Below are positions 16,835 to 24,111 of a DNA stretch of 64,000 nucleotides, one piece after another. How positions within the stretch are numbered: the stretch's first letter is position 1; the number at the start of each line of letters is the position of its first letter. This DNA is from Acetobacterium woodii DSM 1030. GTDB taxonomy: Bacteria > Bacillota > Clostridia > Eubacteriales > Eubacteriaceae. The notes beneath the pieces were generated by a model. The model was not told where the DNA came from. It searched no databases and worked only from the letters and a program-made list of their open reading frames with translations. The stretch covers positions 3,980,778-4,044,777 of the forward strand of contig NC_016894.1 of the NCBI RefSeq assembly GCF_000247605.1. The letters run 5' to 3'. The position numbers and the translations under genes are program-made.

Positions 16835-16981
16835 TTAGCTGACAGCCTGAATATTTGGCTCATAATTTCGGCATTTATTTAAAAGATGAGCATTCGCCGA
16901 AGCCGAACAATTATTTTTAAAATAATTGTTATAATATTTGCAATCCTTCTTTTTACAGGCGTTTTTCTTTTTCCCTTTCAT
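16835..16981 (-). CDS. Small Cys-rich phage protein, 48 residues
   Basis: ATG 16981 with AGGAGG five bases upstream, TAA at 16837-16835. MKGKKKNACKKKDCKYYNNY, then NNC and NKCRNYE give C-x4-C and C-x11-C spacing, consistent with a tiny zinc-binding protein; such 'CxxxxCxYY...C...CxNYEP' peptides recur in clostridial phage early regions. It lies between the radical SAM gene and the adenine methylase gene and is tightly coupled to the latter. The strong ribosome site makes it likely real. Confidence 0.6.
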   Translation of the reverse strand: MKGKKKNACKKKDCKYYNNYFKNNCSASANAHLLNKCRNYEPNIQAVS

Positions 16982-16990
16982 ATGTTCCTC

Positions 16991-17845
16991 CTAAATATTG
17001 AAACTTCTAAAGTCTGTCCCCTTTTTCATATGCATATTTATTGCTGCTGGCCGTTGCCACGATCTGGCGAACTTTTCGACTTCTTTGGAATACTTTGTTT
17101 TTTCATTCGTGAAATCTCTGTACAGCTGGGCAAATGGCATGGCCCCAGCCCACCAAATCTTTTGCAGTCGTTCTTCATTTTCGCTAATGTCGCCATCAAT
17201 CAACGCATAACATTTTATATGCTCTCTTGTAAAACCTGCCTTTACCAACTTTACCGCTGCTTTTTCAAAATTTTTAAACGCCCCATCGGTATCGCATGCT
17301 AGCCACAATTCATCTATACTCAAACCTCGCACATTATCAACAAAATGATCATCAATCAAATCGACTTCTAAACCGCCTTTGAACTGAATTCGCTTTTGAG
17401 TTTTCAGCATCCTAAACACTTTGTCTTTATGCTGCCGTGACGTTTGGAGAAAATTATTATCCTGAATCACATTTCCCTGACAAATTGGAATCTCTTTTAA
17501 TTTCCCTTCAATCTTCGGGACAATGCACCATGGGCAATTGTTATTGCATCCACGCGATGTAAAAATTATATTTGGCTTCATATAAAGGCCTTGCGTAAAC
17601 CCATCTATTTGACTTTTAAATGCCGGTCCGCCTAATTTAACTGGTCTATCTTGCGTGGATCGGAATTGAAACGCCATTTCTTGGCAATATTTTCTGTCCC
17701 ACGTGAACGAGCATGAAATATGTATTTCGTCAAATTCAGGAAATATTTTCCATGACGGCGACTGTATTATTCCATTGGGATAATAAACAAGCGAATCGAT
17801 TGGTGTATAACTTGTCTTCTTCGGAAATATTCTTAGTATTTTCAT
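16991..17845 (-). CDS. Phage radical SAM protein
   Basis: 284 residues. TSRGCNNNCPWCIVP carries Cys100, Cys104 and Cys107 in the CX3CX2C pattern of radical SAM enzymes that bind a [4Fe-4S] cluster and split S-adenosylmethionine to a deoxyadenosyl radical; the RGC...C..C.IP context is like that of the MiaB/RimO half. Further Cys (IPICQGN, LACDTDG, HIKCYAL) are scattered. There is no TRAM or cobalamin domain I can see. It lies between an m5C and an m6A methylase gene, so a DNA base modification role is an attractive inference, not shown. The start ATG overlaps nothing; it ends 10 bases before the small Cys-rich gene. Confidence 0.85.
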   Translation of the reverse strand: MKILRIFPKKTSYTPIDSLVYYPNGIIQSPSWKIFPEFDEIHISCSFTWDRKYCQEMAFQFRSTQDRPVKLGGPAFKSQIDGFTQGLYMKPNIIFTSRGCNNNCPWCIVPKIEGKLKEIPICQGNVIQDNNFLQTSRQHKDKVFRMLKTQKRIQFKGGLEVDLIDDHFVDNVRGLSIDELWLACDTDGAFKNFEKAAVKLVKAGFTREHIKCYALIDGDISENEERLQKIWWAGAMPFAQLYRDFTNEKTKYSKEVEKFARSWQRPAAINMHMKKGTDFRSFNI

Positions 17846-18111
17846 CTTTTTCTCTTACCAAACGCACCGATCACACCTCCACTTTGCATTGGTTTAAAAT
17901 AATACCCAAAACACTCTCGGATAGACAATTTACTTACGTCTGCTGAGAAAAACTCAATGCCTTTTCGGTTTTGGCAATTAACATGAATCAAGCAGTCTCC
18001 TTTTAGTATCTCCTCCCCAATTTTTTCGCACAGCCCCACACTTGCATAAAATGAATCACTGGTGCCATCCCGATATAATATTTCTAGTACCCCAAATTTT
18101 TTACTTTTCAT
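17842..18111 (-). CDS. Hypothetical phage protein, 89 residues
   Basis: Not recognised. A compact mixed alpha/beta sequence (VLEILYRDGTSDSFYASVG, LIHVNCQNRKGIEFFSADVSKLS) ending in a basic tail GAFGKRKR. It overlaps the radical SAM gene by 4 bases and the next upstream gene by 11 bases, so it belongs to the same transcript as the methylases. Confidence 0.6.
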   Translation of the reverse strand: MKSKKFGVLEILYRDGTSDSFYASVGLCEKIGEEILKGDCLIHVNCQNRKGIEFFSADVSKLSIRECFGYYFKPMQSGGVIGAFGKRKR

Positions 18112-18322
18112 AATGCTCCACCATCTCCATTATTTCTTGAGCCAGCAGCTTCCCTTTTTCAATGTCCACTGCAAAGGCCCCATTTTTTGCTGAAGTAATG
18201 ACTAGGCTATCACCCTTGATAATGTATCTCAGGCCAGTAAACCGGTCGCTTTCTACTTCAAACCCTTCTTCCCGATCCCGACTTTGATTTTTAAAATTAT
18301 AAATCCTTTTGATAAAATCCAT
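18101..18322 (-). CDS. Hypothetical phage protein, 73 residues
   Basis: Not recognised. IKGDSLVITSAKNGAFAVDIEKGKLLAQEIMEMVEHYEK suggests a short beta hairpin followed by a C-terminal helix. It starts one base after the m5C methylase stop and overlaps the 89-residue gene by 11 bases, consistent with one operon from 19.1 to 16.0 kb. Confidence 0.58.
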   Translation of the reverse strand: MDFIKRIYNFKNQSRDREEGFEVESDRFTGLRYIIKGDSLVITSAKNGAFAVDIEKGKLLAQEIMEMVEHYEK

Positions 18323-18323
18323 T

Positions 18324-19106
18324 TCATTCCGTTTTTCTCCTTGAGTTTAATTCAATTTCCGCAATCGATTTTAAAATTGGGTAAACCTGCTGTGGAACAA
18401 CAGCATTTCCTATGCATTCAAGTCGGTCCATCCCTTCGGAAAGCCCATTATCATTTCGTTTTTTTCCGCTGCTTGGATTGGAGATAGCCCCATAAAAATC
18501 CAGAGATAAATGCTCCGCATTGTTCCACGCTTCGAACGCATTCGAAATATCGATGTCTGGACATCGGATGCCATGTTCTTGTTCCAGGCCATCCCATCGC
18601 TTGCCAATGGCGTAGGAAACGATAAACACCCGGTCCCGTTTATGCGCTGCGCCGATGCTACAAGCTGGTATTTGAAATACCCCCCCCTGATAACCGATAC
18701 TTTCCAGCTCAGAAAGTATTTTTTCGATTCCCATTCTGAGGATGCCAACAACATTTTCGCCAAGCACCCAAGTGGGTTTGATCTCTTGGATAACTCTAAA
18801 CATTTCTGGCCAGAGATAACGGTCATCTTCTTGGCCTTTTCGCTTCCCGGCAATACTATATGGCTGGCAAGGGAATCCCCCGCTAATAATGTCAACTGTT
18901 CGCATTCCCGTTCTTTCATAAAAATTTTCTCCAGTTAATGTTCTTATATCTCGCCATCTCGGTACATCTTGCCAATGCTTCTCTAATACTTTAGTTGCAT
19001 AATCCCCCCGTTCACATTGTCCGATTGTCTCAAATCCAGCCCATTCAGATGCTAAGTCAATGCCACCGATCCCTGTGAATAAGCTTAAATGAGTCAATTT
19101 ATTCAT
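18324..19106 (-). CDS. DNA cytosine-5 methyltransferase (Dcm-like, orphan)
   Basis: 260 residues. LSLFTGIGGIDLASEWAGF is motif I (SAM binding), ISGGFPCQPYSIAGKRKG is motif IV with the catalytic Cys in PCQ, VLGENVVGI is motif VI (ENV), AHKRDRVFIV is motif VIII and IGNAVVPQQVYPI is motif X. The target recognition part between VIII and X is short, as in phage mini-methylases, so specificity cannot be stated. No restriction enzyme gene is nearby. AAGGA lies upstream of ATG 19106. With the adenine methylase and radical SAM gene it forms a modification cluster. Confidence 0.94.
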   Translation of the reverse strand: MNKLTHLSLFTGIGGIDLASEWAGFETIGQCERGDYATKVLEKHWQDVPRWRDIRTLTGENFYERTGMRTVDIISGGFPCQPYSIAGKRKGQEDDRYLWPEMFRVIQEIKPTWVLGENVVGILRMGIEKILSELESIGYQGGVFQIPACSIGAAHKRDRVFIVSYAIGKRWDGLEQEHGIRCPDIDISNAFEAWNNAEHLSLDFYGAISNPSSGKKRNDNGLSEGMDRLECIGNAVVPQQVYPILKSIAEIELNSRRKTE

Positions 19107-19200
19107 TGCACTTATCCTTACCTTTTTTTCTGGGACAACCCCATATGCAAATATAAGGCGATGCTGCTATATACTCACATCCTTCACAAATCCAATTCAT
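19099..19200 (-). CDS. Tiny Cys-rich phage protein, 33 residues
   Basis: ATG 19200 to TAA 19101-19099, overlapping the m5C methylase start by 8 bases and the upstream 56-residue gene by 4 bases (ATGA). MNWICEGCEYIAASPYICI followed by WGCPRKKGKDKC gives C-x2-C and two later Cys, a rubredoxin-like or zinc-ribbon arrangement. A GGAG lies upstream. Short, but the double coupling supports translation. Confidence 0.45.
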   Translation of the reverse strand: MNWICEGCEYIAASPYICIWGCPRKKGKDKCNE

Positions 19201-19367
19201 CCTTTTGCTCCATCCCCATACCACTTAGCTTTAACCGCCCGGATCTCAACCTTAACTTTTTCCAGCAGGGCCTTTTCCTGCTCAATGTCCTTGGGATCGG
19301 CATCAGGCCGGGTTATGTAATACTGCAGAGCATGTTTGATTGTCTGTAATCTTCGGTATTTATTCAC
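19197..19367 (-). CDS. Hypothetical phage protein, 56 residues
   Basis: GTG 19367 to TGA 19199-19197. The sequence (NKYRRLQTIKHALQYYITRP, then DIEQEKALLEKVKVEIRAVK) is two amphipathic helices. It overlaps the upstream regulator gene by 8 bases and the downstream tiny gene by 4. Similar short helical proteins occur in clostridial phage early regions; function unknown. Confidence 0.5.
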   Translation of the reverse strand: MNKYRRLQTIKHALQYYITRPDADPKDIEQEKALLEKVKVEIRAVKAKWYGDGAKG

Positions 19368-19566
19368 TTTCTACCCCTTCTTTCACAAACAGCATTTGAA
19401 ACCCCATGGCTCCCATAATCTTCCCCAGTATCACAGATTGTGGATCTCTTTGACCAAGTTCATAATGCCCAATACTTCTTTGCGAAACACCTGCAGCAAG
19501 TGCTAACGCTTCTTGTGACCATCCGCACTGTTCTCGCTCTTTTTTTATTCGTTCACCAATCGTCAT
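19360..19566 (-). CDS. XRE-family DNA-binding protein, 68 residues
   Basis: A single Cro/C1 helix-turn-helix: MTIGERIKKEREQCGWSQEALALAAGVSQRSIGHYELGQRDPQS, then a short helix-strand tail. ATG 19566 is chosen over the longer frame (19602) because AGGA stands about 5 bases upstream and the earlier part lies in the preceding gene. Located in the early operon rather than at the lysogeny switch, so it may tune middle gene expression. Its start overlaps the stop of the upstream Cys-rich gene by 4 bases. Confidence 0.8.
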   Translation of the reverse strand: MTIGERIKKEREQCGWSQEALALAAGVSQRSIGHYELGQRDPQSVILGKIMGAMGFQMLFVKEGVESE

Positions 19567-19739
19567 TTTCCTGTCCTCGTTCCAAAGCACTTGTTGTTCC
19601 AACCTGGTGGATACTGTGGCAAAAGCATTTTTCCACTTTCCTCACAAAACAACGCATTACCTACTTGCGTCAACTTTTCGCATTGCTCACATGGAGACGC
19701 TTTTCTTTCCAAAGCTATTTCTAGTGCTGTTTTTTTCAT
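19563..19739 (-). CDS. Small Cys-rich phage protein, 58 residues
   Basis: ATG 19739 to TGA 19565-19563. SPCEQCEKLTQVGNALFCEES and NNKCFG show a C-x2-C pair and further Cys, probably a zinc-binding treble clef or knuckle. It begins directly after the TGA of the 61-residue gene and its end overlaps the XRE start, so it is part of a run of coupled small genes. Function unknown. Confidence 0.5.
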   Translation of the reverse strand: MKKTALEIALERKASPCEQCEKLTQVGNALFCEESGKMLLPQYPPGWNNKCFGTRTGK

Positions 19740-19925
19740 TCACTCCTCCTGAAACTTATAAATCTTTGCCGGCACTCCATGAAATAACTTTGTTGTCCGA
19801 TTCTTCCTGATAACCCGGCAGATCACCGGGATCTCAGCTTTACAGATCTCAGCCAATTCATTCAGGCTGCCAGCGGTGGCCAAGGGCCATTCATATTTGC
19901 TTGTGTCTGCAATCAGGTAAATCAT
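19740..19925 (-). CDS. Small phage protein, 61 residues
   Basis: MIYLIADTSKYEWPLATAGSLNELAEIC... is a pattern I recognise from many Firmicute phage early regions, where this small protein of unknown role is found next to replication genes. It is a compact alpha/beta protein with a basic C-terminus (VIRKNRTTKLFHGVPAKIYKF). It overlaps the helicase-loader-like gene by 4 bases. Confidence 0.62.
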   Translation of the reverse strand: MIYLIADTSKYEWPLATAGSLNELAEICKAEIPVICRVIRKNRTTKLFHGVPAKIYKFQEE

Positions 19926-20326
19926 GCAACCTCAATCCTACCCAATTCATTTTTTCTATAAAAATCAGATTTGAATACCGGAAAGTGCGGATAAAGATTA
20001 CCGTTCGAGCAGCTGCAGCGAGCCACGCACTCGTGGCCATCTTGTTCGAGAATGAACAGCAACCCCCGTCCACCGCAAAGCTCACAGTCTTGTCGTTCAA
20101 CCGTGATTGGCTTATGCAAGGTTCGGGCAATCGATAAAATATCCCCGGGCTTTGGCTCTCTGGATTCGCCTGATTTCAAATATTTAATATACGCCTTATG
20201 GCAAGTATCGTAGGGCACGTTGTCCAGAATCTCTTTCCATGTTTCGATGGTGACATCCCGAACACTAATCCGAGGAAAGCACCCTTGCATTTCCTCCAGA
20301 AAGTTGGTTGTTTCCGCATGATTCAA
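19922..20326 (-). CDS. Helicase-loader-like protein with zinc ribbon
   Basis: 134 residues from TTG 20326, with AGGAGG nine bases upstream. The N-terminal half (NHAETTNFLEEMQGCFPRIS, TIETWKEILDNVPYDTCHKAYIKYLKSG, PKPGDILSIAR) resembles the N-terminal helical region of phage replicative helicase loader/inhibitor proteins (G39P-like). The C-terminal half holds ERQDCELCGGRGLLF and ARCSCSNG, a DnaJ-type zinc-binding repeat C-x2-C-x2-G and C-x-C. No P-loop is present, so it is not an AAA loader. It sits after the initiator gene, as expected for replisome assembly. Confidence 0.65.
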   Translation of the reverse strand: MNHAETTNFLEEMQGCFPRISVRDVTIETWKEILDNVPYDTCHKAYIKYLKSGESREPKPGDILSIARTLHKPITVERQDCELCGGRGLLFILEQDGHECVARCSCSNGNLYPHFPVFKSDFYRKNELGRIEVA

Positions 20327-20570
20327 TTTTTAGTTCCTCCTGTCTTTCAAATTGTAGCAGCTTTTCAATTTTTGCTGTTTCGATAATCTCAGCTATCGAT
20401 GGTACATATTTACAAGATTTAATCAATTTTTTTGTAGCTGGTAATGCAAACCGAAAATCTACATCTTCCAGCAGATTTGCCCAGATCTTTTGATTAAAAT
20501 CACTGACTTGAAAATTTTGATAAACAGCAGCCAATGTCGCTAATATTTTTGCTGTTTCTGCATTAGTCAA
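20265..20570 (-). CDS. Replicative helicase inhibitor/loader-like protein (G39P-like)
   Basis: 101 residues from TTG 20570, preceded by GGAGG. TNAETAKILATLAAVYQNFQVSD, then IWANLLEDVDFRFALPATKKLIKSCKYVPSIAEIIE matches the small all-helical family of SPP1 G39P, which binds phage DnaB-type helicase and delivers it to the initiator. The start resembles that of the next gene (both begin TTG with an xAET motif), hinting at duplication. Its last 20 codons overlap the next gene by 62 bases in another frame. Confidence 0.6.
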   Translation of the reverse strand: MTNAETAKILATLAAVYQNFQVSDFNQKIWANLLEDVDFRFALPATKKLIKSCKYVPSIAEIIETAKIEKLLQFERQEELKIESCGNNQLSGGNARVLSSD

Positions 20571-21381
20571 AGATTGATCCTCCTTTTTCTAGCTCATATT
20601 GATTTTGAAGATTTGACAGCGCCCCCTGCATATTTCTGGGAATCTTGGTTTTGTTGTCATAGTTCCCTTCGAGGATCTTAACAAAGTTCTCTGACTTCAT
20701 GATCCAATCAAAACTGGCCACCCAGCCACGTTCGTTTATCCCACAGAGAAAATCACTTTTGCCAGCTTTGAAAAAACAAACACTGACTGATTCCCGCCCA
20801 TGCTCCTTAATACGCTGTTGGATAGTATTTCGACGTTTTGGCGTTAAGGCCGTTACCTTAGGCAGACGAGAAACAACCTGATTAAACTCATCCACCACAT
20901 TATTCAGTTCCACCTTTCCCGGTTTCCTTGCCAATTCGATTGCAGTCGTTTCGGGAGGACTCTCTCTATCTGTGTTTACATCTGTGTTTATATCTGTGTT
21001 TATATCTGGTATAGGTTCGACATTCCTGTCACTTCTATTTGACAAACCTGTCACTTTCATTTGACAATTATGTAAAATGGAAATGCCATAATCAGTAAAT
21101 GCATACCACAAAGTACGATCATACTTTAATTCATTAAAATTGCCTTTTATGATGATTCCTTTTTCAATCAAATCGTCCAATATTTTCCGGATTTGTCGAT
21201 CCGACCAGAATGGGAATAATTCTTTCCATGCCTTGATACTGTTAAATGTCCAGTACCGGCCATCATGAAAATGCTTATCGTTGGCTTCGTTCTTCTTAAT
21301 CCAGAATTGAAGATTTTGAACAACAATGGCCGCATTAACCCCCAGCTTTTCAGCTACATCTATGTCAAAATTATAATTCAC
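20563..21381 (-). CDS. Phage replication initiator / replisome organizer
   Basis: 272 residues. The N-terminal winged-helix part reads VAEKLGVNAAIVVQNLQFWIKKN, RYWTFNSIKAWKELFPFWSDRQIRKILDDLIEKGII, the pattern of phage replisome organizers that bind origin DNA inside their own gene. The middle holds the Asn/Thr/Asp repeat encoded by the 12-bp iterons at 20968-21003. The C-terminal part (LPKVTALTPKRRNTIQQRIKEHG, FLCGINERGWVASFDWIMKSENFVKILEGNY) is the DnaD/DnaB-type or phage O-like tail that contacts helicase loaders. It overlaps its neighbours on both sides by 8 and 4 bases. Confidence 0.85.
   Translation of the reverse strand: MNYNFDIDVAEKLGVNAAIVVQNLQFWIKKNEANDKHFHDGRYWTFNSIKAWKELFPFWSDRQIRKILDDLIEKGIIIKGNFNELKYDRTLWYAFTDYGISILHNCQMKVTGLSNRSDRNVEPIPDINTDINTDVNTDRESPPETTAIELARKPGKVELNNVVDEFNQVVSRLPKVTALTPKRRNTIQQRIKEHGRESVSVCFFKAGKSDFLCGINERGWVASFDWIMKSENFVKILEGNYDNKTKIPRNMQGALSNLQNQYELEKGGSIFD
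20968..21003. repeat. Three tandem 12-bp repeats, candidate phage replication origin
   Basis: ATCTGTGTTTAY occurs three times head to tail with no spacer (20968-20979, 20980-20991, 20992-21003); a partial fourth copy ATCTGG follows. The repeat lies inside the initiator gene, where theta-type phages commonly place origin iterons. The period is a multiple of three, so the protein carries a matching four-residue repeat. Confidence 0.6.
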
Positions 21382-21608
21382 GCCACATCCTCCAGATTTT
21401 CAACACCTGCCCATTCCAGGGCCTTTTCAAAGTGAGTGGTGTATTTTGTCAGGACTTTAAAATAATGGGTAACACCATCTGTTTTTATTTTAATTTCCTT
21501 ATAGCTTGGTGCTATGCAATGAAGCACTCCATTATTTTCAGGTTCTTCAATGCTAAAGCCCTTCTTTTCTAAAATTTCAATCACTTTCTGTATTGTGTAA
21601 GATCTCAT
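21378..21608 (-). CDS. Hypothetical phage protein, 76 residues
   Basis: Not recognised. The pattern RSYTIQKVIEILEKKGFSIEEP looks like a short winged-helix or zinc-free HTH start, followed by beta strands (HCIAPSYKEIKIKTDGVTHYFKVL). It overlaps the initiator gene by 4 bases, so it is co-expressed with replication genes. Confidence 0.6.
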   Translation of the reverse strand: MRSYTIQKVIEILEKKGFSIEEPENNGVLHCIAPSYKEIKIKTDGVTHYFKVLTKYTTHFEKALEWAGVENLEDVA

Positions 21609-21665
21609 GATATCCCTCCATTTAGTAGAATTCCGGTTGAGCCGAAACCCAACCGGTTAAAATAA

Positions 21666-22370
21666 CTAAGCGATGATCGTATAGCCTTCCCCTAGTTCAA
21701 ATTCAAGATAATCCTTGATTGACTGCATGGCCTTGTTTTTCCATGCCCCGCCATCAGCTTCAAATAGGCCGACATTGCACTTATCATCAACTCTCAGAAT
21801 AAAGGGGCTGATTGGCTGTTCGATCTCCGAAAATGTCCGAAATGGGGCAAGCCTAACAGGGTTCGGGATCTGTTCTTCCCGTACAAGAGCAACCCCAGAC
21901 TTGGAAGCAACTGTTTGAGTGATGCCATCATCTTCCAATTTGACCTCATTTTCGTATCGCATCTTACCGATGCTTCGTAACACTTCAGCCCTGTCCGCAA
22001 CATCGGCAAAGCGAGATTGCAGCATAATATTAAATGTTTCCCGGTCAATAAAACTGTTTAATCTAGATTCCGGTGGCTCTGCCTGAGCCCGGATATAATA
22101 CTCACGGTCACGGTAGACAAAATCCAATGCTGACATAATTTGGACTGATTGATGATCTATGACATGAATGATCATCTTATCCGCATCTAATTTGTCAATA
22201 TTAGCTTTAATAAAATCGACAATTGCTGTTAGACTCTTTGTCTGGATGGACTTAGGTTTAGGCGGTTCAATTTGATATAAATCTTTCGTGGAGTATTGAA
22301 CCCCTTCAACCTCAATTAACTCTGCTGCTGCCATTTCCTCAATTTTTTCTAAAAAACTTCGATCAATCAT
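21666..22370 (-). CDS. Phage protein of unknown function, 234 residues
   Basis: No family named with confidence. The order of elements, an N-terminal helix, SLTAIVDFIKANIDKLDADKMIIHVIDHQSVQIMSALD, then YYIRAQAEPPESRLNSFIDRETFNIMLQSRFAD and a C-terminal NPVRLAPFRTFSEIEQPISPFILRV, is like proteins conserved between early and replication genes of Firmicute phages (partly like the DUF2303/YfdQ pattern). It is cytoplasmic, without signal or membrane segments, and overlaps the upstream gene by 4 bases. Confidence 0.62.
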   Translation of the reverse strand: MIDRSFLEKIEEMAAAELIEVEGVQYSTKDLYQIEPPKPKSIQTKSLTAIVDFIKANIDKLDADKMIIHVIDHQSVQIMSALDFVYRDREYYIRAQAEPPESRLNSFIDRETFNIMLQSRFADVADRAEVLRSIGKMRYENEVKLEDDGITQTVASKSGVALVREEQIPNPVRLAPFRTFSEIEQPISPFILRVDDKCNVGLFEADGGAWKNKAMQSIKDYLEFELGEGYTIIA

Positions 22371-22696
22371 TTTCTTGCTCCTTCCATTGCAATAATATTG
22401 TCCATATCAATTTGACCAGGCACCTTGTCGGAAATCTCGGACACCGTTACACCAGCACCGGTCTTTTCCATCAAAATATTTGTTGCCAGCCCCTTTAACG
22501 GGGCCGAGGTATGGCTCACTTTAATATCCACATTTCCCACCATGCGCTGTTCATCGGGTTTGATAGACAGCTGGATAGAAATTTTTCTTGTCGCTTTAGG
22601 ATCTGTGTTCAGATCCTTGATGTTTTTTAGCACCTTATCCATTTCATGTGCAAACAACTCCTGTAAACCACCACCGGCAATTTCATTCAAATTCAT
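22367..22696 (-). CDS. Phage protein annotated elsewhere as replication terminator protein
   Basis: 109 residues. MNLNEIAGGGLQELFAHEM, IKDLNTDPKATRKISIQLSI and VDIKVSHTSAPLKG are the conserved blocks of a small family widespread in Firmicute phage early regions and commonly labelled replication terminator protein, although biochemical proof for the family is thin. Overlaps its downstream neighbour by 4 bases and its upstream neighbour by 14 bases. Confidence 0.72.
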   Translation of the reverse strand: MNLNEIAGGGLQELFAHEMDKVLKNIKDLNTDPKATRKISIQLSIKPDEQRMVGNVDIKVSHTSAPLKGLATNILMEKTGAGVTVSEISDKVPGQIDMDNIIAMEGARK

Positions 22697-22871
22697 AATT
22701 TTCCTCCATATTATTTTCAGGATACTGAGGCTTAAGCCCGATCCCTTTTCTAAACTTATTAATCATTGTCCGATACTTACTGTCGCCTTTTTGCAGGGTC
22801 GACTCCTTTTCCTGTAGCTCCAATATTCTGGAATGTTTGATTCGGTCATCCTGTTTATTATTTTTATTCAT
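22683..22871 (-). CDS. Hypothetical phage protein, 62 residues
   Basis: Not recognised. Highly charged and helical (KQDDRIKHSRILELQEKESTL, NKFRKGIGLKPQYPENN). It overlaps the next gene by 14 bases. It is the first gene of the replication block after the XRE gene and could be a small DNA- or protein-binding factor. Confidence 0.5.
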   Translation of the reverse strand: MNKNNKQDDRIKHSRILELQEKESTLQKGDSKYRTMINKFRKGIGLKPQYPENNMEENYEFE

Positions 22872-22930
22872 CCCGCCCTTTCCCCACTATACAAACGCAT
22901 ATAAATATGCTAAAATTGATAAAAGAATAA

Positions 22931-23419
22931 TTACCTGCCGAGGGTAAAAACTTGAGATCGTTGTTCCAGCAACGGTCTTTTTTCTATTGCGGAGAAAATT
23001 AAACTCCATCCGGACATAATGCCTTCCATTACTTCTTTTATAAATGTTTCCGAGGTTTCTATCTCATGTTCATCAATACGGTTATCTAAGATAACCTTTC
23101 GCATTTCGCTTTCCAAAGGGTGTATATCGCTTATTTCAGCCTGAAATTTCAAAAATGCTTCCGGCAAATTAGTTACTTCAATATTTGGAAAAATCTCCCG
23201 ACCGATTAAGGTGTTTTCCTTAAGATGAAGCAATGGTAACCATGGTGTACCGTATATTTTTGCCATTCTCAAGATTACTTCATCCGGGGGAACGTTTTTA
23301 CCCAATTCATAATTCGACAATGTGTGAGTATGGACATCCAGCTTTTCCGCTGCCTCGTCCTGGTTTAAATTTGCATGATCTCTGCATATCCTGTAGATGC
23401 TTTTACATGTTTCTTTCAT
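22931..23419 (-). CDS. XRE-family transcriptional regulator, 162 residues
   Basis: ATG 23419 preferred, with AAAGGA about 10 bases upstream that also begins a possible TTG start at 23440. N-terminal HTH: IYRICRDHANLNQDEAAEKLDVHTHTLSNYELGKNVPPDEVILRMAKIYG (Cro/C1 type). The remaining ~95 residues are helical and unlike peptidase domains of CI. As an additional regulator between the switch and the replication block it may control early-middle expression. Confidence 0.82.
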   Translation of the reverse strand: MKETCKSIYRICRDHANLNQDEAAEKLDVHTHTLSNYELGKNVPPDEVILRMAKIYGTPWLPLLHLKENTLIGREIFPNIEVTNLPEAFLKFQAEISDIHPLESEMRKVILDNRIDEHEIETSETFIKEVMEGIMSGWSLIFSAIEKRPLLEQRSQVFTLGR

Positions 23420-23478
23420 GTTCTTTTCTGATCCTTTCAAGTAAAATTAAAATGTAATACTCCTTAATCTCTCCCCCT

Positions 23479-23844
23479 TCAAGCTCCAACAGCCTGATCA
23501 AGTTCCACGCATAATTCTTTACCTTCTTCATCCTTCATTATTTGATCAATTAGTAATGCCTCAAGAAAGTTTAAACAATCTTCAAACTCGGACAAAGCCG
23601 AATAATTATCTAGGCGAATTGTCATGTCATTTTCACAATTCCGATCCCATCCATTTTCAAACATATAAACTTCAATGGTGCCAATATGTCCGGACAGATG
23701 GAAAAATACACAAAGTTTTCCTGCTTCTCTATTTCTCTTGTCACCAATCGAATTGATATCCAGACAACAAAGTGCAATTGCTTTGGTCAGTTCCTTCTTT
23801 TTTTCCAGCTCGAAACCATCTTTAATAAATTCGTTCATGTTCAT
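23479..23844 (-). CDS. Hypothetical phage protein, 121 residues
   Basis: Not recognised. It has an N-terminal helix, a beta-sheet stretch (AGKLCVFFHLSGHIGTIEVYMFENGW) and a helical C-terminus (LSEFEDCLNFLEALLIDQIM). No membrane segment or metal motif. It lies between the XRE gene and the excisionase-like gene with short gaps. Confidence 0.6.
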   Translation of the reverse strand: MNMNEFIKDGFELEKKKELTKAIALCCLDINSIGDKRNREAGKLCVFFHLSGHIGTIEVYMFENGWDRNCENDMTIRLDNYSALSEFEDCLNFLEALLIDQIMKDEEGKELCVELDQAVGA

Positions 23845-23861
23845 GATTTTCTTCTCCTTTT

Positions 23862-24089
23862 CTAACTGGCCACCTGATTTTCAGGCAAGTATGGTTTAAT
23901 ATTGTTCATGTCTGTTAAATCCATTCCGTCATAATTGGCCATGAAGCTTTCAAGCGTAATTCTTCGGATCTTTAAGTGTCCCAATTTTAAGGCTCTAAGC
24001 AATCCTTTGTTAATCAGTTCATAGACAATAGGTTTGCTGCATCCGAGTATTTTTGCGGCATCCGCAACCGTGTAGAGTTTATCTTCCAT
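23862..24089 (-). CDS. Excisionase/MerR-like helix-turn-helix protein
   Basis: 75 residues with the HTH_17 pattern KLYTVADAAKILGCSKPIVYELINKGLLRALKLGHLKIRRITLESFMANY, a winged helix used by phage excisionases and by some phage regulators. In this place, early leftward operon just after the Cro-like gene, an Xis role for integrase at 27796 is plausible; a regulator role is possible too. Confidence 0.75.
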   Translation of the reverse strand: MEDKLYTVADAAKILGCSKPIVYELINKGLLRALKLGHLKIRRITLESFMANYDGMDLTDMNNIKPYLPENQVAS

Positions 24090-24111
24090 ACATAACGCCT
24101 CCTATTTTTTA

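Noticed and set aside
18410..18919. 169-codon frame on the minus strand inside the m5C methylase gene
   Set aside because: It overlaps the intact methylase in another frame and shows no domain; the methylase motifs are in the frame 18324-19106.
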